Positions 46,795-56,785 of a stretch of 64,000 nt of DNA are shown here, in pieces; the first letter of the stretch is position 1; the number at the start of each line of letters is the position of its first letter. Position numbers and translations under genes: made by a program. The DNA lies in contig NW_004624801.1 of NCBI RefSeq assembly GCF_000247695.1, positions 6,422,317 to 6,486,316 of the forward strand, written 5' to 3'. A model generated the notes under the pieces. That model was not told the DNA's origin. It made no database searches and saw only the letters and a list, made by a program, of their open reading frames with translations. Source of the stretch: Heterocephalus glaber (Eukaryota; Chordata; Mammalia; Rodentia; Bathyergidae).

Positions 46795-48050
46795 GTTTTG
46801 TTACTAGTAAAACATTATGTATTGATTTTGTATCCTGCAACCATAATTATTCATTTATTAATTCTAGTAGCTTTGGGGAGAGTAGATTTCATTGCTGATC
46901 TCTTTATCTTTTCTTCCAATCTATATCTTTTATTATTTTTTCTCACATTTTTGCATTTGCTAAGAACCCACCCCCAAAAAACACACATAAACACTCCGCA
47001 ACAGTGTCGGATCAGTGTCGGACAGAAGACCTAAGCATGAATATTCTTACTTTGTTTCTAACTTTAGGGACAGCACTTATTTTTCACCATCTTTGTAAGA
47101 GTTAGGGTTAGGGGTTTTTTATAAACATGCCTTATCAGATTGAAAAAGTTTCCACTTAATCCTAGTTTGGTAAGCTATTTTTATCATAAATAAATATGAA
47201 ATGTTGTCAAATCCTCTTTCTACACCAAGATGAACGTGTGGTTTTTCTCCTTTAATCTGTTAATCTGTTGAATCATAACGATTTACTTTCAAGTGGTAAG
47301 TAAGCCTGGAGTCCTTAGGCAAACCTCCTTTGTTATTTTTATATTGCTGAATTTGATTTACTCATATTTAATGCTTTTGGTGTTTTTGTTCATGAAGCTT
47401 ATTTACCTAAAGTTTGTGGCCTTTCTTTTTCTTTTTCTTTTTTTTTGGTACCGGTCATCGAACTCGGGACCTTGTGCTTGCTTGCGAGGCAGGTGGCGGA
47501 ACCACTGAGCTAAAAACCCGGGCAAATTTGTGGCTTTTTAAGAGGGATTGCTTACAATGTCTTTGATCGGTTTCGTTATCAGGGTATTTTTCTTTCTGGC
47601 TGCTTTTAAGATCTTCTCTTTGCCTTAGTGTGTTCACCACAATGCATCTTAAGTGTGGATTTATTTTTTATTTATCTTGCTTAGTATACATTGTGCTTCC
47701 TCTATAGTGGATTCATATCTTTCATCACAACTGGAGAATTATCAGGCTTTATTACTTTTAACGTTATCCTGACTCCATTCTCTTTATTTTGTTTTCTTTT
47801 GAGAACTCTATTTTAGGCTTCTATTAGATCTTTTTACCCTACTTCCTATCTTTAATATGCTTATCCCTTCCTAATTTAAAAATCCTTATACCTGTTTATC
47901 TATGCTAGGAAATTTTTCAGATCTCTGTGTATTTTCTCTTGTTTTAACTTTGTATTATTTGTTCTGTTACCTATTCACTGAGTTTTTTTCTCCTAGAAAT
48001 TATGTGGTTTTTGTTTGTTTCCAGAAGTTCCATTTAATTCTGTTTTGTTT
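46795..48050 (-). repeat. Old L1 pieces (reverse)
   Basis: 'attgattttgtatcctgcaa', 'cctttaatctgttaatctgt' and 'ttagtgtgttcaccacaatg' are typical of reverse L1 ORF2 and 3' parts. Confidence 0.65.
47435..47523 (-). repeat. ID SINE inside L1
   Basis: agtttgtggccttt and aatttgtggctttt flank it. The body has an extra 'cttg' duplication. Confidence 0.88.
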
Positions 48051-48057
48051 TGCTTTT

Positions 48058-48207
48058 TTCTCTTTTTTTGAGGCAGGGTCTCTCTATGTAGTTCAGGCTG
48101 GCCTTGAACTCACTGTGTAGCCCAGGCTGGCCTTGAACTCAAGGTGATCCTCCTGCCTCAGCCTCCTGAGTGCTGGATTACAGGGGTGCACCACCATGGC
48201 CAACCTC
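48058..48207 (-). repeat. B1-like SINE
   Basis: 'gaggcagggtctctctatgt' to 'ggtgcaccaccatggccaac'. It contains the ~29-bp internal repeat 'cttgaactcac..cttgaactcaa'. Confidence 0.85.
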
Positions 48208-48244
48208 CATTTAGTTATTAGTCAAATCACTCTGATCATTTTTT

Positions 48245-48290
48245 TTTTTTTTGTACCAGGGATCAAACTCGGGTCTTTGTGCCTGCACAG
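48245..48290 (-). repeat. 5'-truncated ID SINE with target-site duplication
   Basis: tctgatcatttttt at 48231-48244 and 48291-48304 encloses only the 3' half of an ID. Confidence 0.9.
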
Positions 48291-48443
48291 TCTGATCATT
48301 TTTTATAGTGTCTTGTTTACTTGAGAATTGCATTTTTAAATACCTTTAGGGGCAACCCACTTTCTGGTCCCCTTTCTGTCTCTCTTACACAGAAACTTTC
48401 TTTCTCTCAATACATTTTTCCTACTCTTAAAAAAAATACCTTT

Positions 48444-48525
48444 AGGCTGGGGATTTAGCTTAGTGATTTCGCCGCCTGCTGCGCAAGCGCAAGGACCTGA
48501 GTTTGATCCCCAGTACCAAAAAATA
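48444..48525 (+). repeat. ID SINE
   Basis: 'ggctggggatttagcttagt' to 'gatccccagtaccaaaa'. Near consensus. Confidence 0.9.
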
Positions 48526-49049
48526 TACAAAAAAACAAAAAAATGAAAAACCTTTAAACATTTCATACATAAGTACTTTATATTCTGTGTTGTATTAGTC
48601 CAATATTCAAAATCCTAGCTTTTGAGAGGGTACTCAGGGTTTATCTTGATGTAATGGAATCCTGGGGACTAAACTGGAGGTGATTCTTTTTTAAAAAATT
48701 CTACTCATTTATTAGAAATATCTTTTATCCTATGATTTGCTAAAATTTTAAATAAATTGCACTAAAAAGGACTATAAAGAATCCATTGTAAAATTCAAGC
48801 ACATACATCAGTGTTGGTTTCTATGCAGAGAGAATATTATTGTGTACAGTTTCATGTAATCTGTGATACATGTTCAGCTGTACTTTTTATAAAAATAAAC
48901 CACATCAAGAAACATGTGTGTAGATATTTCAAAGGAGAACTTTCCGTAGCACCTTTTGCAAACATAAACAATAGATTTCACAAAGTGCAAAGTTTCCTTT
49001 CTACCTATCTTGTTTCTAATTTGCAATCAGGTGTAAAGATTCTGTGGAA

Positions 49050-49128
49050 GGCCTGGGATTTAGCTCAGTGGCACTGCGCCTGCTCAGCAAGTGCAAGGTC
49101 CTGAGTTTGATCCCCGGTACCAAAAAGA
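49050..49128 (+). repeat. ID SINE with a perfect target-site duplication
   Basis: aaagattctgtggaa at 49035-49049 and 49132-49146. Confidence 0.94.
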
Positions 49129-49282
49129 CACAAAGATTCTGTGGAAAACTTCTCATTCCAAGTGTATTGCAGTCTGGGTGATCAGTCTGTAGTGGAACCT
49201 GTGGGACCTGAGTCCTTCTGAAGTCTGTTTTGTTATTTTGGATAAAGTTTCAGATACTGTACATGAATAAAAATAAGCTACA

Positions 49283-49370
49283 GGGAGCTGGGGCTGGGCT
49301 TCAGTGGTAGAGGCCTTACCTACCATGTGTGAGGCCCTGGGTTTGATCTCTAGGAACACCAAAATAAACC
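49283..49370 (+). repeat. Old ID-type SINE
   Basis: 'gggctgggcttcagtggtag' and 'gtgaggccctgggtttgatc'. Confidence 0.7.
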
Positions 49371-49875
49371 CTTAAAATAACAAGAAATTGTTTGTACATT
49401 ATTACCTTATTTTCTATTTGACACTAATTTCTTAATAGAATTTTAAGATTTCCACTCACATTTATTATTTCATGAATATAAAAATTACTCATAGTTATGA
49501 ATGCTTTTATGCCTTATCAAAGCAATCTAACCATAAATATAGATTATACAATGCCTTTTATATATATAAGTTATCTTTTCTGGATATGTCTTTCATCAGG
49601 ATTCTACCACATTCATATTTGTCCTTCTAATGAAAGAGGGTAAACATTTTACATCAATCTTATTCAAAGAACAAGGCAACCATAACATAAAGAAACCACA
49701 AAGAAAACATGGAGTCTAGTGCAGGAGAATGGACTTTTCTACTCAAACACATTTAAACTTCTTACGAGTATAAAATTACCTGTTGTGCCTTATAGGTTAC
49801 TTTATGAACAGTAAGATTTTGCAGTCCACTCCAGGTGAAGGCCCAGAAAATATTTTAAATAAATTTCTTTTACCT

Positions 49876-50019
49876 AGTGAGTTCAAGGCTAGTCTGAACT
49901 ACATGGTGAGACCCTGTCTCAAGAAATGTAGCCCAGGCTGGCCTTGAACTCACTGTGATTCTCCTGCCTCAGCCTCCTGACTGGTGGGATTACAGGCATC
50001 CACCACCATGCCTGGTTTT
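49876..50019. repeat. Inverted pair of B1 pieces
   Basis: A forward B1 tail (49876-49922) meets a reverse B1 (49926-50019). Confidence 0.7.
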
Positions 50020-50692
50020 TAAATACATTTCAATGACTTGATATTTAAGCCTAAACTAGGTTTTTAATGTCTTCTTTATTGCAAATAAGATGTCTTTGAC
50101 TGAGGTACAGAGTTGTCTTCTAGAATCTTTGCATAAGGCACAGGGACATCAGCACTGTTGACACGAACGGCAGGAGCATCCAAGGAATTGAATGCAGGAC
50201 CTTTCATGATCCTGGTGCAAATTTCATCTCCTACTCCAGCTGTGGCCCATCTCCCGCCACATCTACAAGGTGGTGAGTCCTCATGACACTGGCTTCTCTG
50301 CTTTCAGTGTCCCTTGGTCTGACAGGATGCATATCTATCACTTCACATTTAATTCCTTTATAGATAACCCCATCGTAGCTTCTAAGCAGTGGCCCACAGG
50401 TCTTGAATGGGAAACCACGGCCATGTGTGTCTCTTGCCTATTTTGGCTTTTCTAATAGGCATCAGAAAATCTTTAGAATGAGCTTCTGCAGGAAATTCAA
50501 GTGGAAGGAGCTCCATACATCAATTCCTTTTCTAGCCTGGCCACTGGATTGTTATCTGGAGTGGCTGATTTAATAATTCCTTTTGCATTCTCTGCATTAC
50601 AGGGTCTGACCACCTGTAACCTGGGTAGCCCCTGTATCATGCAGCCAAGCACTGTGAGCACGGGGCAGCTACACCTGCCAAGGCATCACTGG
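50020..50692 (-). pseudogene. PDHB: PDHB (pyruvate dehydrogenase E1 beta) processed pseudogene, 5'-truncated
   Basis: Minus-strand intronless copy of about the last 210 residues of PDHB, the mitochondrial E1 beta subunit. Recognisable parts in order are [70 protein letters not shown] and [16 protein letters not shown], ending KKTLKT and a stop at 50058-50056. Frameshifts and stops break it at several points (for example a stop just after SQCLAA). The 3' UTR meets a B1 near 50020 and the 5' end is lost near 50692. Non-functional. Confidence 0.92.
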
Positions 50693-50729
50693 TGACATGT
50701 GCTACCATGCCCGGCTACCCCTTAATTTT

Positions 50730-50820
50730 TTTTGTTTGTTTGTTTTGGTACTGGGGATCGAACTTCGGTCCTTGCGCTTGCAAGGCAGGTGACAGAACCA
50801 CTGAGCTAAATTCCTGGCCC
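50730..50820 (-). repeat. ID SINE with a perfect target-site duplication
   Basis: taccccttaatttt at 50716-50729 and 50821-50834. Confidence 0.94.
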
Positions 50821-50946
50821 TACCCCTTAATTTTAAGAACACTTAGCATTTCTGCAGTATATGGGAGGGTTGTTAATACATCAAGTTATACCTTGCAGTT
50901 TGTGTCTGAGGTTTTAATGAATAGTTAACTTTTAAACCTTTTTTTT

Positions 50947-51030
50947 TCTTTTTTTTTGGTATCAGGGATCGAACTTGGGACCTTGCGCTTGCAAGGTAGG
51001 CAGCAGAACCACTGAGCTAAATTCCCGGCA
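50947..51030 (-). repeat. ID SINE
   Basis: gttaacttttaaa and gttaacttttgaa flank it. Confidence 0.9.
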
Positions 51031-51097
51031 ACAGTTAACTTTTGAAGAAGTTACCTTAGCATAAGAGCAATTTGAATGTATCTATGCTTTGGTTTGG

Positions 51098-51178
51098 TTT
51101 GGTTTTGGTACTGGGGATTGAACTCAGAACCTTGAGCTTGCGAGGCAGGCACAGTGCCACTGAGCTAAATCCCTGGCC
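51098..51178 (-). repeat. ID SINE
   Basis: After (GGTTT)n, 'ggtactggggattgaactca' to 'gagctaaatccctggcc'. This is the third ID within 450 bp. Confidence 0.9.
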
Positions 51179-51184
51179 TCTTGA

Positions 51185-52000
51185 GAGGTATCTATGGTTT
51201 TTATAAAACATATAAATGGGTTCAGTTAAATTGTTTGAATTATAAAGTAAGTATAAATACAGAGAAGGAGTTTAATCTCATTTTTAAAAGCTGAATCACA
51301 TTTCGTTTCTTGTTTTAGGATTAAGATGCCAACTAGAATATCCCAACTTGTTTTCAGGGTTGTTATATGTATATGTGTGGTTTTTGTTATGTTGATTTGT
51401 TTGCTCCTTTTTAAAAAAACTTCTGGTAACGAGAAAAAAATTTTTTTTGTTTTGCTCTGAAGATTCTGGAATTGTTTGGGCTTATCATGGTTGCTAGATT
51501 ACAAAGAGTAATGGTAACTGAATTCCAATGAAATGTCCAAATTTCTGGGGGGATGGTTATTACCTTATTACCCTAGGTAAAATACTTGAACACTTTCATC
51601 AATGTTGCCATCATCTGTCCAACACTCCCAGTATATTTTCTCAAAGACTCCTTTCCTAAAACTGTGTGGGATGACATATATATGGAATAAAGCAATAAGC
51701 ATTAATAGCTAATATCCAATAAAGCCTGAATTTAAAAAACACTACAGTTACACTGCAAATATTCTATACAATTACCTTCACCTGAGGTATAAGGTGTATA
51801 TGAAATATAAATGAATTTCATAATTAGACATGGGTTTCATTGCCAAGATATCTCATGATACAGTAATGCAAATATTCTAAAATCCAAACAAACAAAAAAT
51901 CCAAAACATTTCCAATGTATGTATTTTAGGTAAGGGATACTCAACCTGTACTATAAAATTGTGGTTGTTGTTACTTTTTTTAGCTTAACAAAATACCTTA
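51185..52000. other. AT-rich stretch, nothing recognised
   Basis: No gene, RNA or clear repeat seen. Low GC with short homopolymers. Confidence 0.4.
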
Positions 52001-52290
52001 GAAGCCACTCTGGTTCCGTTCATATAAAGCTTCCTCATTTTTCCCCCCAGCTCCATTCTACAGATGCCATTGTTTATTTCGATGTTGAAGTATTCTGGTA
52101 GTTTCCAGTATTTGGCAATTTCAAACAATGCTGCAGTGAATAAACTTGTGTACGTTTATGTTACCATCATCAGTAATAAATCTTCAGGGTAAGTTCCTAG
52201 GTATGGGATTGTTTGGTTGAAAGGCAAAGATACATCTAGTTGTCTTTGATGTTGCCCATTTCGCCACCACTTGGCTGTACCCATTTGTAC
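52000..52290 (-). repeat. L1M-type 3' fragment
   Basis: 'aaacaatgctgcagtgaata', 'tatgggattgtttggttgaa' and 'gatgttgcccatttcgccac' are typical of reverse L1M. Confidence 0.65.
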
Positions 52291-52377
52291 TCTTTTTTTT
52301 TTTGGTATCGGGGATCGAACTCAGGACCTTGTGCTTGCGAGGCAGGCAGCAGAACCACTGAGCTGAATCCTCAGCCC
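52291..52377 (-). repeat. ID SINE
   Basis: 'ggtatcggggatcgaactca' to 'gagctgaatcctcagccc'. Confidence 0.92.
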
Positions 52378-52685
52378 TCTTTGTGTTTCTACTGGAGTTT
52401 TGGTCTCTTTTCTTCAAATCTCTTTGTAGAAGAGCAACAGTAACTCTTTTTCCATTGTCCCACACTGGATCAAAAATGTCTTCCAAAAGGCTCATGTGTC
52501 TTACAAGGCGGGGCTTTGTGGAGGTGATTTCATCCTGGGAGCGCAGTAGATGAATGACTGAGGGCTGGACATCCCTGGCTTGTTGAGGCAGAAGTGATGA
52601 AGAGAAATTGTCTTGGCTCACATATAAAATATATAGTATAGTTAAAGTATATATGTTACAAAACTTCCTTTTTGTAACACAAATG

Positions 52686-53092
52686 TGTCCAGATTCCAGG
52701 CCATAGGCTGGATGTGCCTGGATTAATCCATTGATGAATTCGAAGATGAATGTGCTGTTAGGAGGCAGGGCTCGGTTGAGGATACAGGTCCCTGAGAATG
52801 TAGGAACTTTGAAGGGTCCCCTGTCTGCAGCCCCCTCTTCCCTCTCTGCTTCTACCTCTCTCTCTCATTCTCTCTCTCTCTCTGTCTCTCTCTCTCTGAC
52901 TGGCTCTTTCCCTCTCTCTTTGCTTCTGGCTGCTGTGAGGTGAGCAACTTTCCTCTGCCCTGCTGCTCTGCCATGACGCTCTGCCTTGGAGCCAGCCAAC
53001 CATGGACTGAACCCCCAGCCACAATAAACCCTTATCCCTTTAAGTTATGGCTGTCAGGTATTTTGCTCCAGCAACAGAAAGCTGACTAATAC
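52686..53092 (+). repeat. MaLR-type LTR
   Basis: It has a CT-rich middle with (CT)n at 52856-52902, then 'gaacccccagccacaataaa' (polyadenylation signal) and the MaLR end 'cagaaagctgactaata'. No internal viral genes. Confidence 0.75.
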
Positions 53093-53444
53093 CTCCATGA
53101 TGTATATTGCAAGCACTTTCTCCCAGTTTTGAATTTGTCCTTTGATCTTTTGGTGAACTTTTTGCCATACAAATTTTTATTGTTTTTGTGTAGTAAAATT
53201 TGTCAATCTTGTTTTGCTTTGAGAATTTGAGTCATAGTTAGATAAATTTTTCCTACATTTTGGTCAAAGAGGTATTTACTCATGAGCTCTTAGTTCTCTC
53301 TTTATTTTGTTTTTTTGCATTTGGATCTCTGAAACATCTAAAGCTTATTCTTTTGGATGGAGTTATAGATCTAGTTGGATCCCTTGGCTATCTAATTGTC
53401 TGAGCAGCTATTATTCACAAAGTCGGTTTTGATCCATGATTTTT

Positions 53445-53526
53445 TTTTTTTTTGGTACAGGAGATCAAACTTGGGACCTTGCGCTTGTGAGGTAGGCAGC
53501 AGAACCACTGAGCTAAATCCCCGGCC
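53445..53526 (-). repeat. ID SINE
   Basis: ccatgattt on both sides (about 53434 and 53532). Confidence 0.92.
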
Positions 53527-53564
53527 CTTACCCATGATTTCTACATGTACTTTGTCTATACACA

Positions 53565-53765
53565 GACTTTTCTTTTTTGTGCTTGGAATTGAACCCATGC
53601 TAAGCAAGTCCTCTACTACTGAGCTACATCCCCAGCTCTAACTCCCTTTTAAGTTTTGAGACAAGGTGTCACTAAGTTGGCCAGGCTAGCCTGGGCCTTG
53701 TAATCCTCCTGCCTCAGCCTCCCAAGTGGCTAGAATTACAGGCATGTGCCACCACATTTCTGGAC
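53565..53765 (-). repeat. B1-ID dimer SINE
   Basis: 'gcttggaattgaacccatgc', 'gagctacatccccagctcta', then a reverse B1. Confidence 0.8.
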
Positions 53766-54652
53766 TATTCTATTCCACTGGTCTGTCTATTCATACCTCT
53801 ACCACATTGTTTTAATTAGAAAGACTTTATAGTGTATGTTAACATTGCTAAAGGTAGACCCCTCTGGTAACTTTTGTTTTTCAGGTATTCCTAGATATTC
53901 TTACATGTTTATTCTTCCATATGTATTTTAGTGTTAATTTATGGTCTAGAAAATAATGTTTTGACATTTGTATTGGAATTACATTCAATCTATAAATTAA
54001 CTTGGAGAAAATGACAAATTTATTATATTGAGTCATCTTTTCCAAGAACAAAAGACTCTGTTCAAATCTGTCTTGGTGAACGTTTCCTGCCAGAATATTC
54101 CACAGGGTAACATGGCCCAGTGGGGCTCAGCATTTAAACCGGAGGCTGAGTTTATTGAAGAGGTTGTTGTGGGTAAGACCCCTGCCTGCGGCTGCTCCTT
54201 TCCTCTTCCGCCCTGACTAGCTGTGGTGCCCACACCCGGCGCTGTGGTGACTGGTGGTGTAAGTGGGGTGAGGTCACACAGCTAAGAAGCGGCACAGCCT
54301 GAAGAAGCCCCAGGGACACGCGCTCCCTTACACTCTTCTGCAGGGGAGACACAGCCACCTCCTTGTCCATCGTGGGAGCTATGGAATGGCCAGGGCCCCT
54401 CTCTGCTCGTCTTATGATTCCCAGGCCGGCTTGAGTGGCTTCACGTGGACAGCCCCCACTGTGTGCGCAGATGCGCGGCTCTGCCCTGGGAGAAGCGGGC
54501 AGGAATAACCCGCTCAGAGGCTGGAGACTGGAGGACTTTGCCAGGTCCGATCACCTTGGCTCTCTTCCCTTCTTACAATGCTGTGGGGAGTAAAGGTTAC
54601 CCTTAGTGTTTAACGGAGCAGGGGGAAGCACCACTGAATCTGGGGGTCGGGT

Positions 54653-54670
54653 GCTGGCGCCCCCTGCTGG
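54653..54670 (-). promoter_or_regulatory. CTCF-like binding site
   Basis: The minus strand reads ccagcaggggggcgccagc less one G (ccagcagggg gcgccagc), which fits the CTCF core CCASYAGRKGGCRS. It sits at the left part of the GC island. Confidence 0.65.
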
Positions 54671-54698
54671 ATCCCCCCCCCCGGGGGGGGGCGGATCC
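54669..54698. repeat. Palindromic C10/G9 run between two GGATCC sites
   Basis: A C run meets a G run and ggatcc stands at both ends, making a near-perfect 30-bp inverted repeat. Could be real or an assembly or consensus error at a difficult homopolymer. Confidence 0.8.
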
Positions 54699-55309
54699 TA
54701 GCTTCAGCCCCCTCCCCCTGCACAGAGCCTCCCCTAGGCCAGCTCCGAATCTGTGGCCCCCGGTTCCGCTCCCCCAGTCTCGCCCAGGCTGCACCTGCTG
54801 GGCAGGGGCTCAGTTCTTGCTGTCCTCCTTGCCTGCGCTGCAGCCAGGCCCCTCTGCGCTAGCACTTCCTCCTCTGGGGAAATCACCTGCAGCAGCGCGA
54901 TGGGTCGCCTTCCCCCAAACGCAACCCCAAGCAGGGCCTTCCCACATCGGCTCTGTCCACCCCAAGCTTCGTGGACAGCAGAAGCTGCAGCGGCGGTGTG
55001 AAAGCTCCTGCCACCCATCGGGAGCTGGGCAGCAGGGAACCGCGAGCATCTGGCGCCCGCTGCCGCCGCCTGCCTGGCGGAGCTGCCGCTGCACTCTGTC
55101 GGAGCAAAGCAAAGCCCGGGCCCATTTGTACCCTGAGCCTAAATCCATTGTGTTTTGTTGTTTTGTTCTGTTTTTGCCTTCCAGCCCTTACTGAGAGCCC
55201 TTCTGTTTAGGATCTTGAGTTCTTTTGGGTTCCAGCGTCCAAATCCTGGAGACAGAATTCAAAGGATAAGATGAACTGAACTGGCTTTGGCATAGCTCAA
55301 ATTCTCACT

Positions 55310-55440
55310 GTGGGGAGTAGTGTGTGATGCTGCGCAGCTGTAATCTTAGCACTTGGGTGGCTGAGGCGGGAGGATCATGAATTCGAGGTCAGACTGGTCT
55401 GCATAATGAGACCCTGTCTCCAAAAAAAACCAAGCAAACA
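55310..55440 (+). repeat. B1-like SINE, diverged
   Basis: 'gtaatcttagcacttgggtg' to 'gagaccctgtctccaaaa'. Confidence 0.75.
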
Positions 55441-55585
55441 AACCCAAAAACCTAAAAACAAAACCAAAAAAACTTCATCGTGGGGTTTGAGCAAGAAAAC
55501 ACATGGACGGGAAGATGGAAGAATGAAAGGGAAAGAAAAATTTGTTGTGTTGGGCTATTTAGAGTCATTTAAAAAATCCTTGTGA

Positions 55586-55665
55586 GGGCTGGGGCTTTAG
55601 CTCAGTGGTTCCGCTGCCTGCCGCACAAGGACCCGAGTTCGATCCCCAGTACAAAAAAATAAATT
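55586..55665 (+). repeat. ID SINE with target-site duplication
   Basis: aaaaaatccttgtga at 55571-55585 and at about 55675-55689. The body lacks about ten bases in the middle. Confidence 0.92.
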
Positions 55666-55844
55666 ACACACAAAAAAAATCCTTGTGAAATGGATACCTT
55701 AAAAGCCACTTAAGGCCAGAAAATTGGTCTAAGGAAATGTGTAAAGGATAAGATTATAACTGTTACACAAATATAAAATGGACACATGTCAAATATTTTA
55801 TTTATTCATTAATGAAAGAACCAGTAAGAAGTAAAAAGTGGTTG

Positions 55845-55926
55845 GGCTGGGGATTTAGCTCAGTGGCACCGAGGCTGCCTCACAAGCACAAGGTTCTGAG
55901 TTCGATCCCCGGTACCAAAAAAAAAA
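55845..55926 (+). repeat. ID SINE
   Basis: gtaaaaagtggtt on the left and gttaaaagtggtt on the right. Confidence 0.92.
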
Positions 55927-56060
55927 AAGTTAAAAGTGGTTCAAAGGAGAACCCTAGCCACAGACACACATTTAGGCATTAAGGATCTCGAGAATAAATT
56001 CTCGAGGTGGTGACTGACTGGTGACCATCCCTGGAGTTATTAGATCTTCATTGTACAAAA

Positions 56061-56066
56061 TTTATT
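56061..56066 (-). terminator. ST6GALNAC1: Candidate polyadenylation signal of ST6GALNAC1
   Basis: AATAAA on the minus strand about 530 bases after the stop codon. No transcript end can be seen, so this is only the first good hexamer downstream. Confidence 0.35.
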
Positions 56067-56593
56067 TGCATTTTCATAGGCAAGAATCATTTGCTTTACT
56101 CTGTTTTCTACAATACATAGAGCTGTCAAATAACTCAGAGAACAAGGAAAAGTGCAGCCCTTTTAGAATCAGATGATCGCTGGAAGGATCTTCAGATAAC
56201 GCCAAGATTTTACGATGTCGAAGGAGAAGATCTGGAATTCACACTCGATCTAGAAATCTCTGTGTGTTCAGGCGCTTTCCTTTGTACCACGTGGCTTTGG
56301 AACAGCACAGAGTGCTTTTTTTAATCATGTGGGGCATTGGCCACTTACCACCCAGTTAATTAAAACCCCCTGGTCTTAGGAATCTCCATCTGAACCTGCA
56401 GCAACTTCCCGAAGGACTCCAACCCCTTGCCACCTTGAGGGAGTTTTCTCTTCTTCTCAGGTGACCCTGGGGGTCTGGAGGCTGGTCCAAGCCCTGGGCA
56501 GATGGCAAAGGCTCTCAGATGGCCGTGGGACTCTCACGGCACCCTGTGTTTTGGAGGAACCGAAGGAAGAGACTGCTGTGGCCCAGGCACCAG

Positions 56594-56785
56594 TCAGTTC
56601 TTTGCTTTGGCAGTCTGGGGACGCTGGTACAGCCAGATGATGCCTTCCTCGTGGAGCCGCTTCCAGACCTCTCTCTCTAACTTGAAGTCATGGTTTATGT
56701 AAAAGATGAGTCGTTTCCATGTTTTATCATAATAATGATCAGAAAAGCGCTCGTGGCCCTCAGTGATGAAGCCATAGGCACTCAC
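56594..56785 (-). CDS. ST6GALNAC1: ST6GALNAC1 exon 9: motif S end, motifs III and VS, stop
   Basis: It starts [20 protein letters not shown] and ends [11 protein letters not shown], with a stop at 56596-56594. HYYD is motif III, and HDFKLE gives the His and Glu of motif VS (H-x4-E) needed for catalysis. The human C terminus has the extra residues GPG before TAKAKN, so this copy is slightly shorter there. Confidence 0.97.
   Translation of the reverse strand: MSAYGFITEGHERFSDHYYDKTWKRLIFYINHDFKLEREVWKRLHEEGIIWLYQRPQTAKAKN

Larger units (their letters stand above)
53095..54030 (-). repeat. Old L1 pieces (reverse) with SINE insertions
   Basis: 'tgaatttgtcctttgatctt', 'ccatacaaatttttattgtt' and 'tattggaattacattcaatc' are L1-like. 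An ID at 53445-53526 and a B1-ID at 53565-53765 split them. Confidence 0.65.
54420..55150. promoter_or_regulatory. Intergenic GC-rich, CpG-containing island
   Basis: GC- and CpG-rich against AT-rich flanks, about 1.5 kb downstream of the ST6GALNAC1 stop. It holds no SINE and no exon that I recognise. It may be an enhancer, insulator or promoter of a non-coding RNA. Overlapping open frames on both strands are expected at this GC content. Confidence 0.55.

Noticed and set aside
54028..54216. Possible small coding exon (MAQWGSAFKPEAEF) before the GC island
   Set aside because: It has a good donor-like gtaaga but no known homologue and no acceptor or partner exon. Kept only as a remark under the island.
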